The notes under the pieces are model-generated. The model was not told the DNA's origin, did not search any database, and saw only the letters and a program-made list of their open reading frames with translations. DNA of 64,000 nt from Hofstenia miamia (Eukaryota > Xenacoelomorpha > Acoela > Hofsteniidae): assembly GCA_900660155.1 (NCBI GenBank), contig CABFPE010000158.1:478146-542145 (forward strand). Direction: 5' to 3'. Below, one piece after another: positions 24,001 through 35,374 of this stretch (positions are counted from its first letter, which is position 1; each line of letters begins with the position of its first letter). The translations under genes were made by a program, and so were the position numbers.

Positions 24001-25119
24001 TGCAAAGGTTAATGGTCGCGATATTCTATTTCTTGAAACCAACATGTTTCAAACGAAATACCGTCAAAATTTTGCAAACGATAATCGCAAATTTGAAAGA
24101 AAGAATCTAATTATTAAATACTATTAATTAATGTATATTACCACCCTTCAAAAAATATATGAAAAACAATATTGATCAAATTGAAATTGACTTAGCGATT
24201 ATTTACATTGAATATAAAGATATTGTCTTACCTTAGTGGAATAACAATTGCCATATTGACAATGAAAAAGATGACTCTGATAATGGCCTACTAAATTAAT
24301 AGTAGGCCATGCTCTGATCCTATATTTATAGCTTATTATTTCAATTCTGTTAGCACCAAAATCCCTACTATTCTAAACCATAGTTCTCGAGCAATTATTG
24401 ACTATATAATGCATCTGAAATATCTCAACGCTTTGAGTTTCCATTTCACTCTACGAATTTCCATTCTCTGATCATTACATCTTTCCACTTGCTTGCAAAT
24501 ACAATTCAACATAATAAAATTCGAAGTAATCTAAGATCAGCAACTGAACCGAATGCACTGATGGAATTGGAAATCTTTCTAAAATTATTTCAACTATAGT
24601 ACAATTTTCATTCCCCTGAATGACGCATTATGTCAAATCAGAATAAGTCTAAACTTTAAATTAATTTAAAAAATTCAAACATGGAATTATTGATCATTGT
24701 TAAATTCTTATTCGCACTAAAAATGAAACATAAAATTCTATAATGTCACAAAAACCGAATTGAACTTTGTTCACAGTCTGGCAAATCCCAATGAGCGTCT
24801 GTTCAATGAAATTAGTATGATGAAAGACGAACAATCATTTATATATTTGGTTAATTATTTTGGACATAGCATACATTTTTTGGAAAATGAAATCACTAGA
24901 CGCATTGACTTTAATTAATGATTTGCAAATAATCATGAAATGATCTAAGTAATACCAGAATATCAACTTCAACAAATCCAGTAGAATGAAAAAACTGCCC
25001 ACTTAATTCATATGCCTCTTAATTTAATCTTTCGCGAAAGCATTATAGCTAAGAATTACCAAGCTGCTTAAAAAAACAAATATTACTCGAATTTACAAAA
25101 ATAATGATACATGGCTCCC
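21086..25119. other. No assignable gene
   Basis: AT-rich DNA. A short plus-strand frame at 21568-21750 and one at 22562-22759 have no recognisable motifs. GC-richer patches near 21370-21530 may be decayed repeats. Confidence 0.35.
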
Positions 25120-25810
25120 TGTCTTTCAACACATAGTGCATTTATCCAAGCTACAGAAAACTGACGAAATACTCTTTATGGTAAAAAAAAGTATGCTACT
25201 TTTGCATACGTAGTCTTCTCTAATTTTTTTGACTCTATCGACCACAATAATTTAATGAAAAAATCAAAATATTGGGATATTTGTGAAAACAGATTAATTG
25301 CACATTATATAAGCAACCGGCGACAATGGCTGAAACTGGTTGTTTATGGAAAAAAGTGTTTGACAAAGAGTCCAAGTGCAGAAGAAACTAATTTATTTTA
25401 TGAAGACATTTCGTTAGGGTTTGCAATTCAAATTCTTATTGCCAGTTATTAAGCAATACATTTCAATGCACAACTTCTACATTTGCTTTGAAAAAAACTC
25501 AATTTTGCATAAAGAATCCTTTTTCTACTTGCAATATGAGTAGAAAGACTAATCTAATTATTAATAATACATCCATCATGGCTATTGATGTATATAAATA
25601 TTTATGAATAAGGATTAATTCAAAACGTTCACTGAGCACATTAAATCAACACGGAAAGTTGCTTCTCGTATAAAAAGTGTTTACTACATCGCAGAGCATT
25701 TGCGTTTCAAAAAAATCATTCAAATTCTTCTCGCCTTTGTCACGAGCCCTTTCAATTATGTGAGTGTCCTATTCACAACTGTGAAAACTTCAATAATTAA
25801 AAGCTTGAGT
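25120..25810 (+). pseudogene. Decayed non-LTR retrotransposon reverse transcriptase
   Basis: Successive frames on the plus strand read a broken LINE-type reverse transcriptase. In order: FFDSIDHNNLMKK (about 25228-25266; compare AFD..DH..L..KL), then ICENRLIAHYISNRRQWLKL (compare the 'W..SYL.NR.Q.V' block), then a gap. Next, in other frames, come YKYL-IRINSK and TFTEHIKSTRKVASRI, then LRFKKIIQILLAF with SPFNYVSVLF (about 25628-25782), which correspond to the 'FKYLG..ID..L.F..HI....K......L' and 'L..LY.S.I...LNY...VW' tail blocks of CR1/L2/jockey-like LINEs. The catalytic (F/Y)xDD block was not located. Stops and frameshifts show it is dead. Confidence 0.75.
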
Positions 25811-26989
25811 TACAACAAATGGACACTTAATGTTTGCAAATGAAATTCTAGTAACACTAAAAAAGTATGTTTTTTAAACTTTGTAGCTTCTCACTAACAC
25901 AGTCAAATCAATGTTCTTTCATTATCTTTCAAAATTTCCTGAATTTAATATCAATTTAAAGCACAACTCATCTGCAAACATAGACACCTGTTATTAATTT
26001 TTTTGTAAATATTTTATACTTTTCTAAATGCAGTATTAGTGTGTAATTATTAAAATTCTTCTAGTGGGCTACCTTAAATTATTTAAAAATCGATGTCTGC
26101 TTTTGATTTTGAAATGAAGGGCAAAAACTTTATTATCAAAAAGAGCAAGCCGAAATAGATATAAACACGATAGAATGCTTACGATAGACTTGATTATCAC
26201 GCTACAGTGCACACAAATATATTCAAATGATGTGAATGCAATAAAATTTATAAGCAATCTGCTGAAAAATAAAATGTACAGTTTAAAATTTTACCTTTAG
26301 TATGTTATATTCTTCTGAAAATCATTTAGATTTCTCAATTTCTGTGTGTAGCCTTTACTATAACATACGACGGTAATTAGAAGTTTATTGTACAATTTCA
26401 ATTTAATTGTTATGTTTGCAATTTGAGTTCATTAAGTTAACTCAATATATTTCTAACAGATGTCAGTTAATAAATAGAACATTTTTGTTTATCAGAACTT
26501 GTCAAACTCAATGCTGATTTCCACTTAGCAATCACTTAGAAACACCCTAAATTAATTTCTATTAACAACCGAATTGTTTTGCGACTTCATTACAAATCAA
26601 ACATCCAAGTACTTGAGAACCAAAATGTTGCTTACCAATGAAAACTTCAATCGAATTTTGAATTGGTTGATGTACTAAAACACTTCTTTCCGGTATTTAG
26701 TATGTCGGCTTCAAATGAAGTTAGTAATTTCAATCAATTGAATTTTATTAAGACGTTTTGATAATAAGGAAGTCGCATAAAGTGATTGCTGCTGACGTTG
26801 AAAGCGCTTAAAAAGTCATGTTTGAAAGATTATGTGAATACAAAAAGAAATTTCCATTACATCATTAAAAAATTTCGTTTTTTAACAAATATATATCTTC
26901 ATGTTTTCTCATAGTTCATTTATTTATTCCCTTAATAATGTCTTAGAGAGGAATTCTTCAAAAAAATATTGCAATATTGATAAGAAAAC

Positions 26990-27029
<40 letters not shown>

Positions 27030-28838
27030 GAGTATACTCAAAATTTAGCACAAAGTTATTGGTTTTTTTCACTAGAATGACCTGAATAAAGTCTTATTGC
27101 TTTTATCTGAAGCTAACACAAAGCTATAATTAGTGCAAAGAGGGAATCTAGCTGATTTTCAACGAGAACAAACTTTGCCAGACCAGTCCAATTTGGCCGG
27201 CCAGGAATTTCTGAAAAATACATGATGTGAGAATAAGTTGAGAAGAGTAATAATTTGAACCGTAATTTTTTCTTGAATTAGCAAGTGTGAATCGTGTTGT
27301 AACGAAATCGTACGAGCACTGTCATATTTACAATTAAAATTATTTTGTTCCAATAAGTTGCAACAAGGCTACATATTCGATAATGATAATTTGTTATAAA
27401 AGGAGGCTTTAGAGATATTTGGCATCATAAATGCTAGACTACCTATTATCTTAGACAGTTTTACATAATAGGAATGCATGTATTTTGACGACAAGAAATA
27501 TGCCCTATGTCTGGCAAAGATGGTTGATATCAACTCTATGAAGAGGCGAAATTTACTCTTTGTTTGTTCGCATTATATATATAAAAAAAATTATGACGCT
27601 TTCTATTTATACAACTACTTTGATAAAACTGCATTACGGGAATTCTCAGGGAGCAACTGCATTATTTTCATTTTTTTAGGCAAGACTTTAACGTATTAGA
27701 ATCACACCCTAAACTGCAAAAAGTGTCTTATAAAAATTCTTTTTTGTTTGAAAGAAGTTGCGTAGACAAGTCAATAAGTGATCAACAATAACATAAATAT
27801 TCTTTCTAGTATTTCAATTTTTCATAAAAATAAGTCTACTATAACGCGGTTTTTTGAAAATAGAATCAACTACATGCAAGAGTCCTTAAAATATTATTAA
27901 ACAGGAAATTTTCAATTACATTAATTAAAGATTTACAATTAAGTAATTTACAGACTCTGGTTTCAAATTAAGGAAGTTTGTACCAAATGGATTTAGATAT
28001 TTGCGCGACTATGTTCTCACAAATTTCAAAGTATTCTATTTGTACAACCTTCCTCACCACACAAAAATACGCAACGTCTGGAAATATTAGATAAAAAAGT
28101 TGTATTGAAATTACGATATTTTTACTACCGTATCGATTAACTGGAGGTCAGTCTACCGCTTTCAAAAATAGATCAATTCAGTAAAATCACAGAGACGTTA
28201 CGGTTTATCTCCAGAAGACGTGTGACGTAGGAATTCTTTAAAATAGATACTTCACTAACTTTACTCCTAAATGCCAGCATTTTTTCAAATACCAAGTCTC
28301 AGGTCATATCCGGCAATTAGTACGAAGAACAATTTCTTGATCAGCTCTTTCATCAATCTGCTTACAAAGACTAACTTTATGATGTCAATTGCTTTGAAGA
28401 GTTCTAATTTAAAACCTAAATTTTATTGTTCCAATCGCAAAAATAATCCATGACGTAAACGTTTTCTTGACTTAATTTACTCAATTCCCATACATCTATT
28501 TAAAGCCGATATCTCCTAAGCATTATTAATATAAGAAAATGGTCATTGCCTATCTATAGATGGGTCCGAAAATCGCGATAGGAAGCTGCAACTATGAATC
28601 GGAAATTGCTAAGCAAAATAACGTTGAAAAAATTGCATATTAACTATAACAACAATTTTTGTTTTGAGAAACATTGTAAAGATTTATACATGAATATGTC
28701 TATATGCCGTAGAAATCGCTTAATTCGTTATAACTCCTTAATTTACCAAACTTGTTAATTGGGTACTTTTCAATAAATTTGATATCTTAGTTAACTGCAA
28801 GTGTTGCAATGTCCCAAGATTTGACTCGTAACATCCGA
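25811..28838. other. No assignable gene; ATCT microsatellite inside
   Basis: AT-rich DNA with an (ATCT)10 tract at 26990-27029. The short frames at 26069-26257, 27159-27353, 27478-27699 and 28271-28453 show nothing recognisable. Confidence 0.4.
26990..27029. repeat. (ATCT)10 microsatellite
   Basis: Ten uninterrupted ATCT units, a locus likely to vary in length between individuals. Confidence 0.97.
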
Positions 28839-29072
28839 GCGTCTACTAGAGCAACATCGATTACCCGATTAAACCCGACCCGATTTCAAGTTTCGAGCCT
28901 GGTCGGATTCGGGTATCGAATCGTCGGTACGAGCCGGGTCTTGTCGGATTCGAGTATGAGAAGACAGATCTAAAACGTTAAATAAAACCTTATCCGGTAC
29001 AGTCGATTCAGGCAGTGAATATTCTGATGGAGTTGGTTCGGGTCTATGCTAAACGCATATTGGCGTCTACTA
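28839..29072. mobile_element. Small GC-richer insertion bounded by a 10-bp direct repeat
   Basis: GCGTCTACTA occurs at 28839-28848 and again at 29063-29072, bracketing a segment with words such as AAACCCGACCCGATTTCAAG, GGTCGGATTCGGGTATCG and GGTTCGGGTCTATG. The composition contrasts with the surroundings and resembles the other CCGACCCG-type scraps in this window. The direct repeat suggests a target duplication of 8-10 bp. Terminal inverted repeats are weak at best, so the class is not settled. Confidence 0.5.
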
Positions 29073-32000
29073 TAGTGTACGGCTTTAATATGCAGCAAAA
29101 ATATAAAACACTCTGATATTTCACAAAAAATCAACTTCAATAGACCTTCGATGACAACTAATACTAAGTACCTTAGACTGACTTATAAAACTCAGGTCAC
29201 AATGTTCTACTGTAGATAAAAAATGCCTAAAAAGTATCAAATTACTTAAGTTATTCGTGCAGTTAAAATTGGCAAAATAACTGCCTTAATCTTAGAACCC
29301 TCTTTCTCCTGACAATAGTCACTTTTTTAGAGATGGGTTTCACAAAATTAATTCAGAAGGTCTATGACTTTGAGCTATTTGAACATCATTTTTTTGAATT
29401 TTTGCTATTGCAAATATTTTGTTCTTAAAATTCTATCTGTTTCTTTAATAAAACTTTTTGCAATAAACTTGAGTGGTTTCTTTAATAGTGACAATGGTCA
29501 CTAGCAAGTCAGTTAGTGAGTGCGTCAGAGCAAGGGTATTCTAGGGTTTATCCATTACATACCTACGTTGAAAATAGTTCAACCGTTAAGTTTATTCTAA
29601 AATAAATATTTTCCGCTGTTTTATTTAGATATAACTAATAATGCAAAAACAATGATTAAAAAGAAATTTAAATCATTGAGGAAATAGATTAGAATTTATT
29701 CGATATTAGAAATATTAACAATAAATGATTTTGGAAATTGTATTATGGCGGCATTATGTTGCAGGTTTTAATTATAATTTCGAGTATTTAGAAAATTTTA
29801 TTGAAAACCTAAAGAAGAGAAGATTGTTTTTAAATGAATTGTCTGCTATCCACAAAGAAAATTTCAAATTTCATCCATTTCCTGCGCAACATGAAAGCAT
29901 TCATTGGCGATGTCACTTTCCGTGAAATAATGCAATTAACAAATGAGGTAATAACGCCTCTGAATTAACAATGCATCACTATTTTTAGAGATAAGTACCT
30001 TGTTATTGTTTTAGAAAATTTATGTCATAATGATACGTATACAAAGCTAACACGCAATTAATGACGAATTTATGAAAAACATGATTTTGTCACCATCAAA
30101 CAATTTTTGTTGAAATGTCATCATGAAAAATACTTTTATGTAAAATTGTTTCCCTCTGAGTAATTTTCATAATTATTATCAATGCTTAAAATACTGAAAA
30201 GCTTGGCCTGTTAAGTAAGTACACCATACGCCTTGCAGCAAATCGGATTGAAGTTGACACATCAGGAAATGCTGTGATAGTTAATATAGCACTGACGCAA
30301 TGGCATTTTTATTAATTCTTGTAATTTGATGAACAATTTGATGATGAAAAAACTTAAAAATGGGCCAAGGAAAACAGGCAGCCTTGGGTAAAAGCCCATC
30401 TTAGTTAATGCAGCAGTGAATTTCTTTGAAATATACGCACTTACATTTCAAAAACTTATCAGCTAAATGTGTTAAGTAATAAATATATGAAGCATAATTT
30501 TTTAATGATGAGTTAGCGCAGTTAAACTTACTGCATAAACTTTCTGTTATGAGCTGCAATAATTTCACGTATTGAATCACCATGCACTTAATTTTGATTT
30601 TTTATATCAAATTTAAAATTAAACTGTTTAATATTTTTAACAGTAGTATATTGTTACGAACAGACCAATTGATTATCAACTTTTATAATTCAATTAGAGA
30701 AGGAGAAATAATCCCCAGATGAAATACCGTAAAATATAGTATCGCATCATATAGTATTAGATTTTACTTTACACAAAAAATTGTGTAATTAAATGTTTAA
30801 TTTACTTTAGCTAACTAATTTAAATTGTTGTAGTTGTTAAACGTCAAGTAGTTTAGGAATTATAATTTTTGTTGATTTGTTCTGTCTTGAGCTGTCATAA
30901 TTAATTCCTGTCCTGTCTGAACCATCGTTGGGACAGTATTTAATCAATAATATTTGAATCAGGCCTTAAATTTTAGGAGCAAACAGTTATTATTCTGTAA
31001 TTTTATGTATCACATTTAGGTCTTAGGAAACATGAGAAAATTGAGTTAGGTCTGCGCAGAGGGTTTTTTGAGAATAAAATATCAGCTCATCAGGAGCCTT
31101 ACTCATAGTAACCCTTTTGAAATGTCCACTCTTAACTCCATTAAGGTAGGTTCTTCTCATAATGTGCATGATTTCCTTCAAATCCTTTGCATTGGAAAAA
31201 CTATGCATATTTATTATTATTTGGATGATGTTCGTAGAAATGTGGGCTTTATAAGATTTTTCGATTTTATCGATGCGCTCAGAATTGCCGGAATTAGGAA
31301 CAATATAATATCAGCGCTATATATTGATATAAACATTTTGATTATGCATATACATTTTAAAATAATTTCCTACCAACACAGTATACATAATATATATTTC
31401 TTAAAAATAGCATTTCTTTTTAAAAATCTAATATTTTTCAGGGAGTTGTATGACCACAATATCCACTCTTCTGAAAATCGGAGGTTGTCGTGTACCTCTC
31501 CTCTTTTCCGACTCCGCTGGTTGAAGTTGTATTAATCGAAATATTAACACGATTCCGCTTTAATTCAAAGCACCAAAATATTTTGCAGCGTAAATTTTCT
31601 TAATTACTTCATTAACGAATTGGATTGAAAAATATCATTTATTAGTTAGTTAGAATTAAATAGTCGCACAATGAAGCGCTAAATAATAGAGTCCTCATTC
31701 CGTTTTAATTTTCCGTTTGCGTCTTCAGACAGATTATAAATTACGAAAATCTTTGTATCAGGAAACACCAAAAGTAAATTAATCAAATTCTATAGAAACT
31801 GTCGTTCTTAATGACAAAATTTAATAGGCGTCTCAGTTATGGACAAAAACTTTTAAAGTAAAAAAATCAAAATTTCATTTTGAACTCAACAAATATGGGT
31901 GGGACCATGAAAGAATGTCTTAGTGACTGGATCCAAATTACACATCATAACATGTTTTGACCAATATCAATTTTGATGCTAAGATAACATTTTCTCAGCA

Positions 32001-32386
32001 TCTATGATCATTACAACTACAAATTATCCCATTCACGTTGAATAGATATAAATGAAATTAATTTAACTTTAACTTCATCTATTTTCAGATCATTTTGAAG
32101 AAGGGCCAAATCAAAATGATGTATTATCAGCGGACAGAAAAAACAAAGTTTCTTATATATTTGTATATTAACAAGCTATATAAACACCTGGAAGGTGCAG
32201 ACCACTGTCATAGTAGTTCAATTCCCAGAGTGGCTATGTACACAGGTGCAAATGAGTCTCAGTTGTTTCTCTAAATGTATTAAGTGCAATATCATTACAC
32301 CAGAATTAACTAAAAATAATTTTAGAATCAACTCATTCAGGTTAATTTATTCTATTGCCGCTCATGATCTGCTACATGATTTATGG
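29073..32386. other. No assignable gene; several unexplained frames
   Basis: The most notable frames are 31068-31535 (plus, 155 codons), which overlaps a 61-codon minus frame at 31023-31208, and 29725-29925 (plus, 66 codons; polar segment ENFIENLKKRRLFLNELSAI). A 41-codon plus frame at about 30193-30318 is also open. None has a recognised motif or a complete pair of splice sites. Any of them could be an exon of a fast-evolving gene or chance. Confidence 0.3.
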
Positions 32387-32473
32387 ATATATATATATAT
32401 ACATATATATACATATATATATATGCATATATATATATATATATATATATGCATATATATATATATATATATA
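32387..32473. repeat. Imperfect (TA)n tract with ACATATAT and GCATATAT interruptions
   Basis: About 87 bases of TA repeat with regular C and G interruptions. The tyrosine/isoleucine-rich frames on both strands across it are artefacts of the repeat. Confidence 0.95.
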
Positions 32474-32587
32474 CTTCTTGATTACTGCTAAGTCTATTAC
32501 TTTTCATACTATACATTTTTTTGCTACCAACATTTCGATTACTTATGCCAATTATCACCTGCTTCTAATCTATGCTGTATAATCAAA

Positions 32588-32990
32588 TTAACGTGCCATA
32601 CGTCTTCCCTCATCATGCCTAAGCATATGCTCATTTTGTTCCAACATCTTGCACCCTGTTATGAACTTCTCCTCTATCGCAAATTCCTTTTTTTCATATA
32701 GCCTTAATTTATCCCAGGTGCTTCTTCGCCCAGTTTGTCGTAATCATTTGTTTCTATGCAGTTATCTTCAATGCTTGTGTTTTTTCTTTTCAGTATTTCA
32801 TTACGTGTTGCTTTGTTCTCTTTATTCCTCCATGATTCTCCACCCACTGCCTATGTCTTGCTTATTTCTTTTAATCCTTCTCTGATCAGCATTCTTTCCT
32901 CACCATCTGTTCTCATCTTCCGTATCTCCCTACTGACATCGAGTAGGTTGCTTGTCTCCGTATTCCTTAAGTCTTAGAGCATCCACTTCT
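32588..32990 (-). pseudogene. Decayed purine-rich coding stretch, family unknown
   Basis: The minus strand is strongly purine-rich and reads protein-like sequence that changes frame. One block (32728-32588) is open for 46 codons before a stop and includes STWDKLRLYEKKEFAIEEKF and then CKMLEQNEHMLRHDEGRR. The block just upstream, in another frame, includes ETNDYDKLGEEAPGIN and ends at a stop. Further upstream, ALRLKEYGDKQP appears. The charged composition is unlike random AT-rich DNA, so I infer an old broken gene or transposon protein. I do not recognise the family. Confidence 0.4.
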
Positions 32991-34650
32991 AAAGCTACCT
33001 CGACACTTAGTCAATTACCTTAATGCGATTGTACATTATAATTTCAACACTATTATATTAATTCGATAAATGTTAATAAGTAACATGGTTACATTGAATC
33101 CAAAAACTGGCTCTATAACCAGTCAAAAGTTTCAGATATTCAATTACATTAAGCATTCCAATTCAAAACACAATTGGTCAAATTGACATAAAACAATATG
33201 CAGGTTGGTGTATTCAGTCAACACACATAAATTAGTTTTTAAATCATTGTAAACTACAAACATACTCCTAGACTTATTATCGAGTTAGTCTGTAATATAC
33301 ACCATTTTTCAATAAATATTTTTGCAAAATGCATATGCCCACCATTATTTACAATGATTTAAAAATAAACAGAATTTACCGTGGCAATATAAAGTGAAGA
33401 AATTTAAAGAAATGCATCATGAACACACTAGAAAGATAAAGAAATTTGGGAAAAATCAAATGGTTATTTTTAAATTGCTGAATTTTTAAACTTTTTATCA
33501 ATAAATAGGAGAAAGCATTTCATTCCTGGAAGCCATTTTCCAATGTTGTTAAGCAAATATCCTGTCAAAAGTGTTTAAATTATGAACACTAGATCTGCTT
33601 GCAACGCACCCAATTTCAATTTCTTACTGCGAGGGAAATTTAATAAAAATTATGAATCAAATTCTTAGTGGAAGGATTCTATTTGTTTAGAGTCCATAAA
33701 CGCAAGCAGAAATATTTGATAAATGCCTATATTAGGAAGGTGGTATTTACCAGTTGAATATATTTGTTCTGGATGAATGGATGGCAACTTACTTAATTTT
33801 AGCCGCAGTATTTTTCTCCAATGCGAACAGGTGCTGGCGATTAATATTCTGTAATTAGTCAATTTCACTGAATATGGAATTATCACAAATTTAATAAATG
33901 ACTGCCATGTAAATGTGACATTATATTTAAACCACCCCTCATGTAATTATCATGCTTGAAAATGCAAAGGAAATATCCAAAGAATTATCACCTTGTAATC
34001 GCCTTATTACTGATCAAAAGCAGTCGCAGACAATAGCGCCTATATCAAAAAGGGTTAAAAAGTCCTTTACAATTTTGAAATCTGTACATTCATTTAAATA
34101 GTTTTAAAATTATGCAAGAATTTGTTGATGAATTCAAAAACACTTGAAATCATTTTATAAAATGCACTGAAAGCTTCATTCAAATTGATAATATTTTAAA
34201 GTTTTAAATGTCATTGCAATATGCCTGCAAAATTCAATTAATTCAATTTGTATTTATCAGAGACAATGGCATACAGTTGCTTTAAAACTCCTAAATGTAG
34301 TTAAGCATGTATACTTAAGAAACCTTCTAAAGTCAATTGAATTCAATCACAAAGTAAATATTGCAGTATCAGTCCTTACTTTGAGATAAGAACCACTACG
34401 AAAAACAAAATTTTTAGGATAAAATTGAAAAAGATGCATTTTTAAAATTTCACTAAAAATTCAAGTAAGACATGTTAATTGACATCGCAAAAACGGAAAT
34501 CTCTTTTGAATTAATTTGCAAAATAGCATGATATATAATGAATCCTTAATGGAGGCAAAATGTATACATACATTAAAATTAGGTTCAGAGAAATTTATGC
34601 TATGCGAAAAGAAAATCTTCTCAGCCGATTAATGTATGTTATAAAATTGA
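32991..34650. other. No assignable gene
   Basis: AT-rich DNA. The 73-codon minus frame at 33665-33886 has no recognised motif. Confidence 0.4.
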
Positions 34651-34666
34651 ATTTTTGCCCCTCCTC

Positions 34667-34705
<39 letters not shown>

Positions 34706-34732
34706 CCATATAAATAGAGGAGGGGTAAAAAT
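34651..34732. mobile_element. 82-bp palindromic MITE or foldback with a TA-repeat core
   Basis: The arms ATTTTTGCCCCTCCTCTAT (34651-34669) and ATAGAGGAGGGGTAAAAAT (34714-34732) are inverted copies over 19 bases with a single mismatch. The loop between them is a TA-rich tract. The GC-rich CCCCTCCTC arm is otherwise out of place here. It is either a tiny foldback element or the two arms of a MITE in which a TA microsatellite expanded. Confidence 0.65.
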
Positions 34733-34742
34733 TATATATACA

Positions 34743-34773
<31 letters not shown>

Positions 34774-34787
34774 ATATATACATGTAT
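34733..34787. repeat. (TA)n / (TAGA)n-like tract
   Basis: A TA tract with TAGATATAGATA interruptions lies directly beside the palindromic element. Frames across it are artefacts. Confidence 0.9.
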
Positions 34788-35005
34788 ATGTCCATGTCCA
34801 TGTGTCCTCGAGAGGAACCGTACCAAAGATATTCATGAGGATCGGGTCAGCCTGATTGTTGAAAAACTATAGGGGCTGTGAGTAGAGTAATTTTTTAAAA
34901 AGTACATGGGAAGTGGGTTGTGCTGGGCCGTAAAATAAGTTACCGCCTTCAACTTGAGACATTAGTGCTCGATAGGCAAAAACTCTAAGGATTTTCTGTG
35001 AAGTC

Positions 35006-35374
35006 CTAATGATCTCCGTATTCATAATTGGTGATAACCATTGCACTGAATTCTAATATAATTCCAGATGAACCCTGCGATCTGATTTCGGCGCTACTAG
35101 AGTATACTGGGGTAGTATTAGATGATCCTAATATTTCGTTCTCTTTGTTGCCGATGTCTTCAATATCTAAATGATTATCTTGAATTGGATATAGCTGGTC
35201 GTTGTTGAGCACTTCGTTAAGTTCCAATGCTTTAGTATCCCAAAATGTCAGGGAATACATTTCATCTTTTGAAAAATCATTCCCTGATTCTTGTTCAAGT
35301 TTTTCTTTACTGCAATCCATAGCTATAAGTAAGATGAGAGCACAATTTTTTGAGTCTCCTTGTGGTTCATTCAT
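35006..35374 (-). CDS. Acidic 122-codon frame, possible terminal exon; function unknown
   Basis: The frame is polar and acidic, unlike the lysine/isoleucine/phenylalanine mixtures that random AT-rich DNA gives here. Segments include DCSKEKLEQESGND, DIEDIGNKENEILGSS and SAEIRSQGSSGIILEF, ending EYGDH and a stop. It has low hydrophobicity with scattered S, N, E and D, suggesting a disordered region. It may start at the ATG at 35374, or at the internal ATG at 35320, or be spliced in at the ACTTATAG acceptor (exon start 35322). No domain is recognised, no partner exon was found, and no polyadenylation signal is obvious downstream. A 122-codon frame is only mildly unlikely by chance, so composition is the main argument. 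Confidence 0.35.
   Translation of the reverse strand: MNEPQGDSKNCALILLIAMDCSKEKLEQESGNDFSKDEMYSLTFWDTKALELNEVLNNDQLYPIQDNHLDIEDIGNKENEILGSSNTTPVYSSSAEIRSQGSSGIILEFSAMVITNYEYGDH

Noticed and set aside
26990..27029. Regular repeat considered as a CRISPR array
   Set aside because: It is a simple tetranucleotide microsatellite without spacers, in an animal genome.
32195..32582. Three tyrosine/isoleucine-rich frames on both strands
   Set aside because: They are translations of the (TA)n tract at 32387-32473.
34560..34826. Frames of Y/I/H repeats on both strands
   Set aside because: They arise from TA repeats and the palindromic element; no coding signal outside the repeat.
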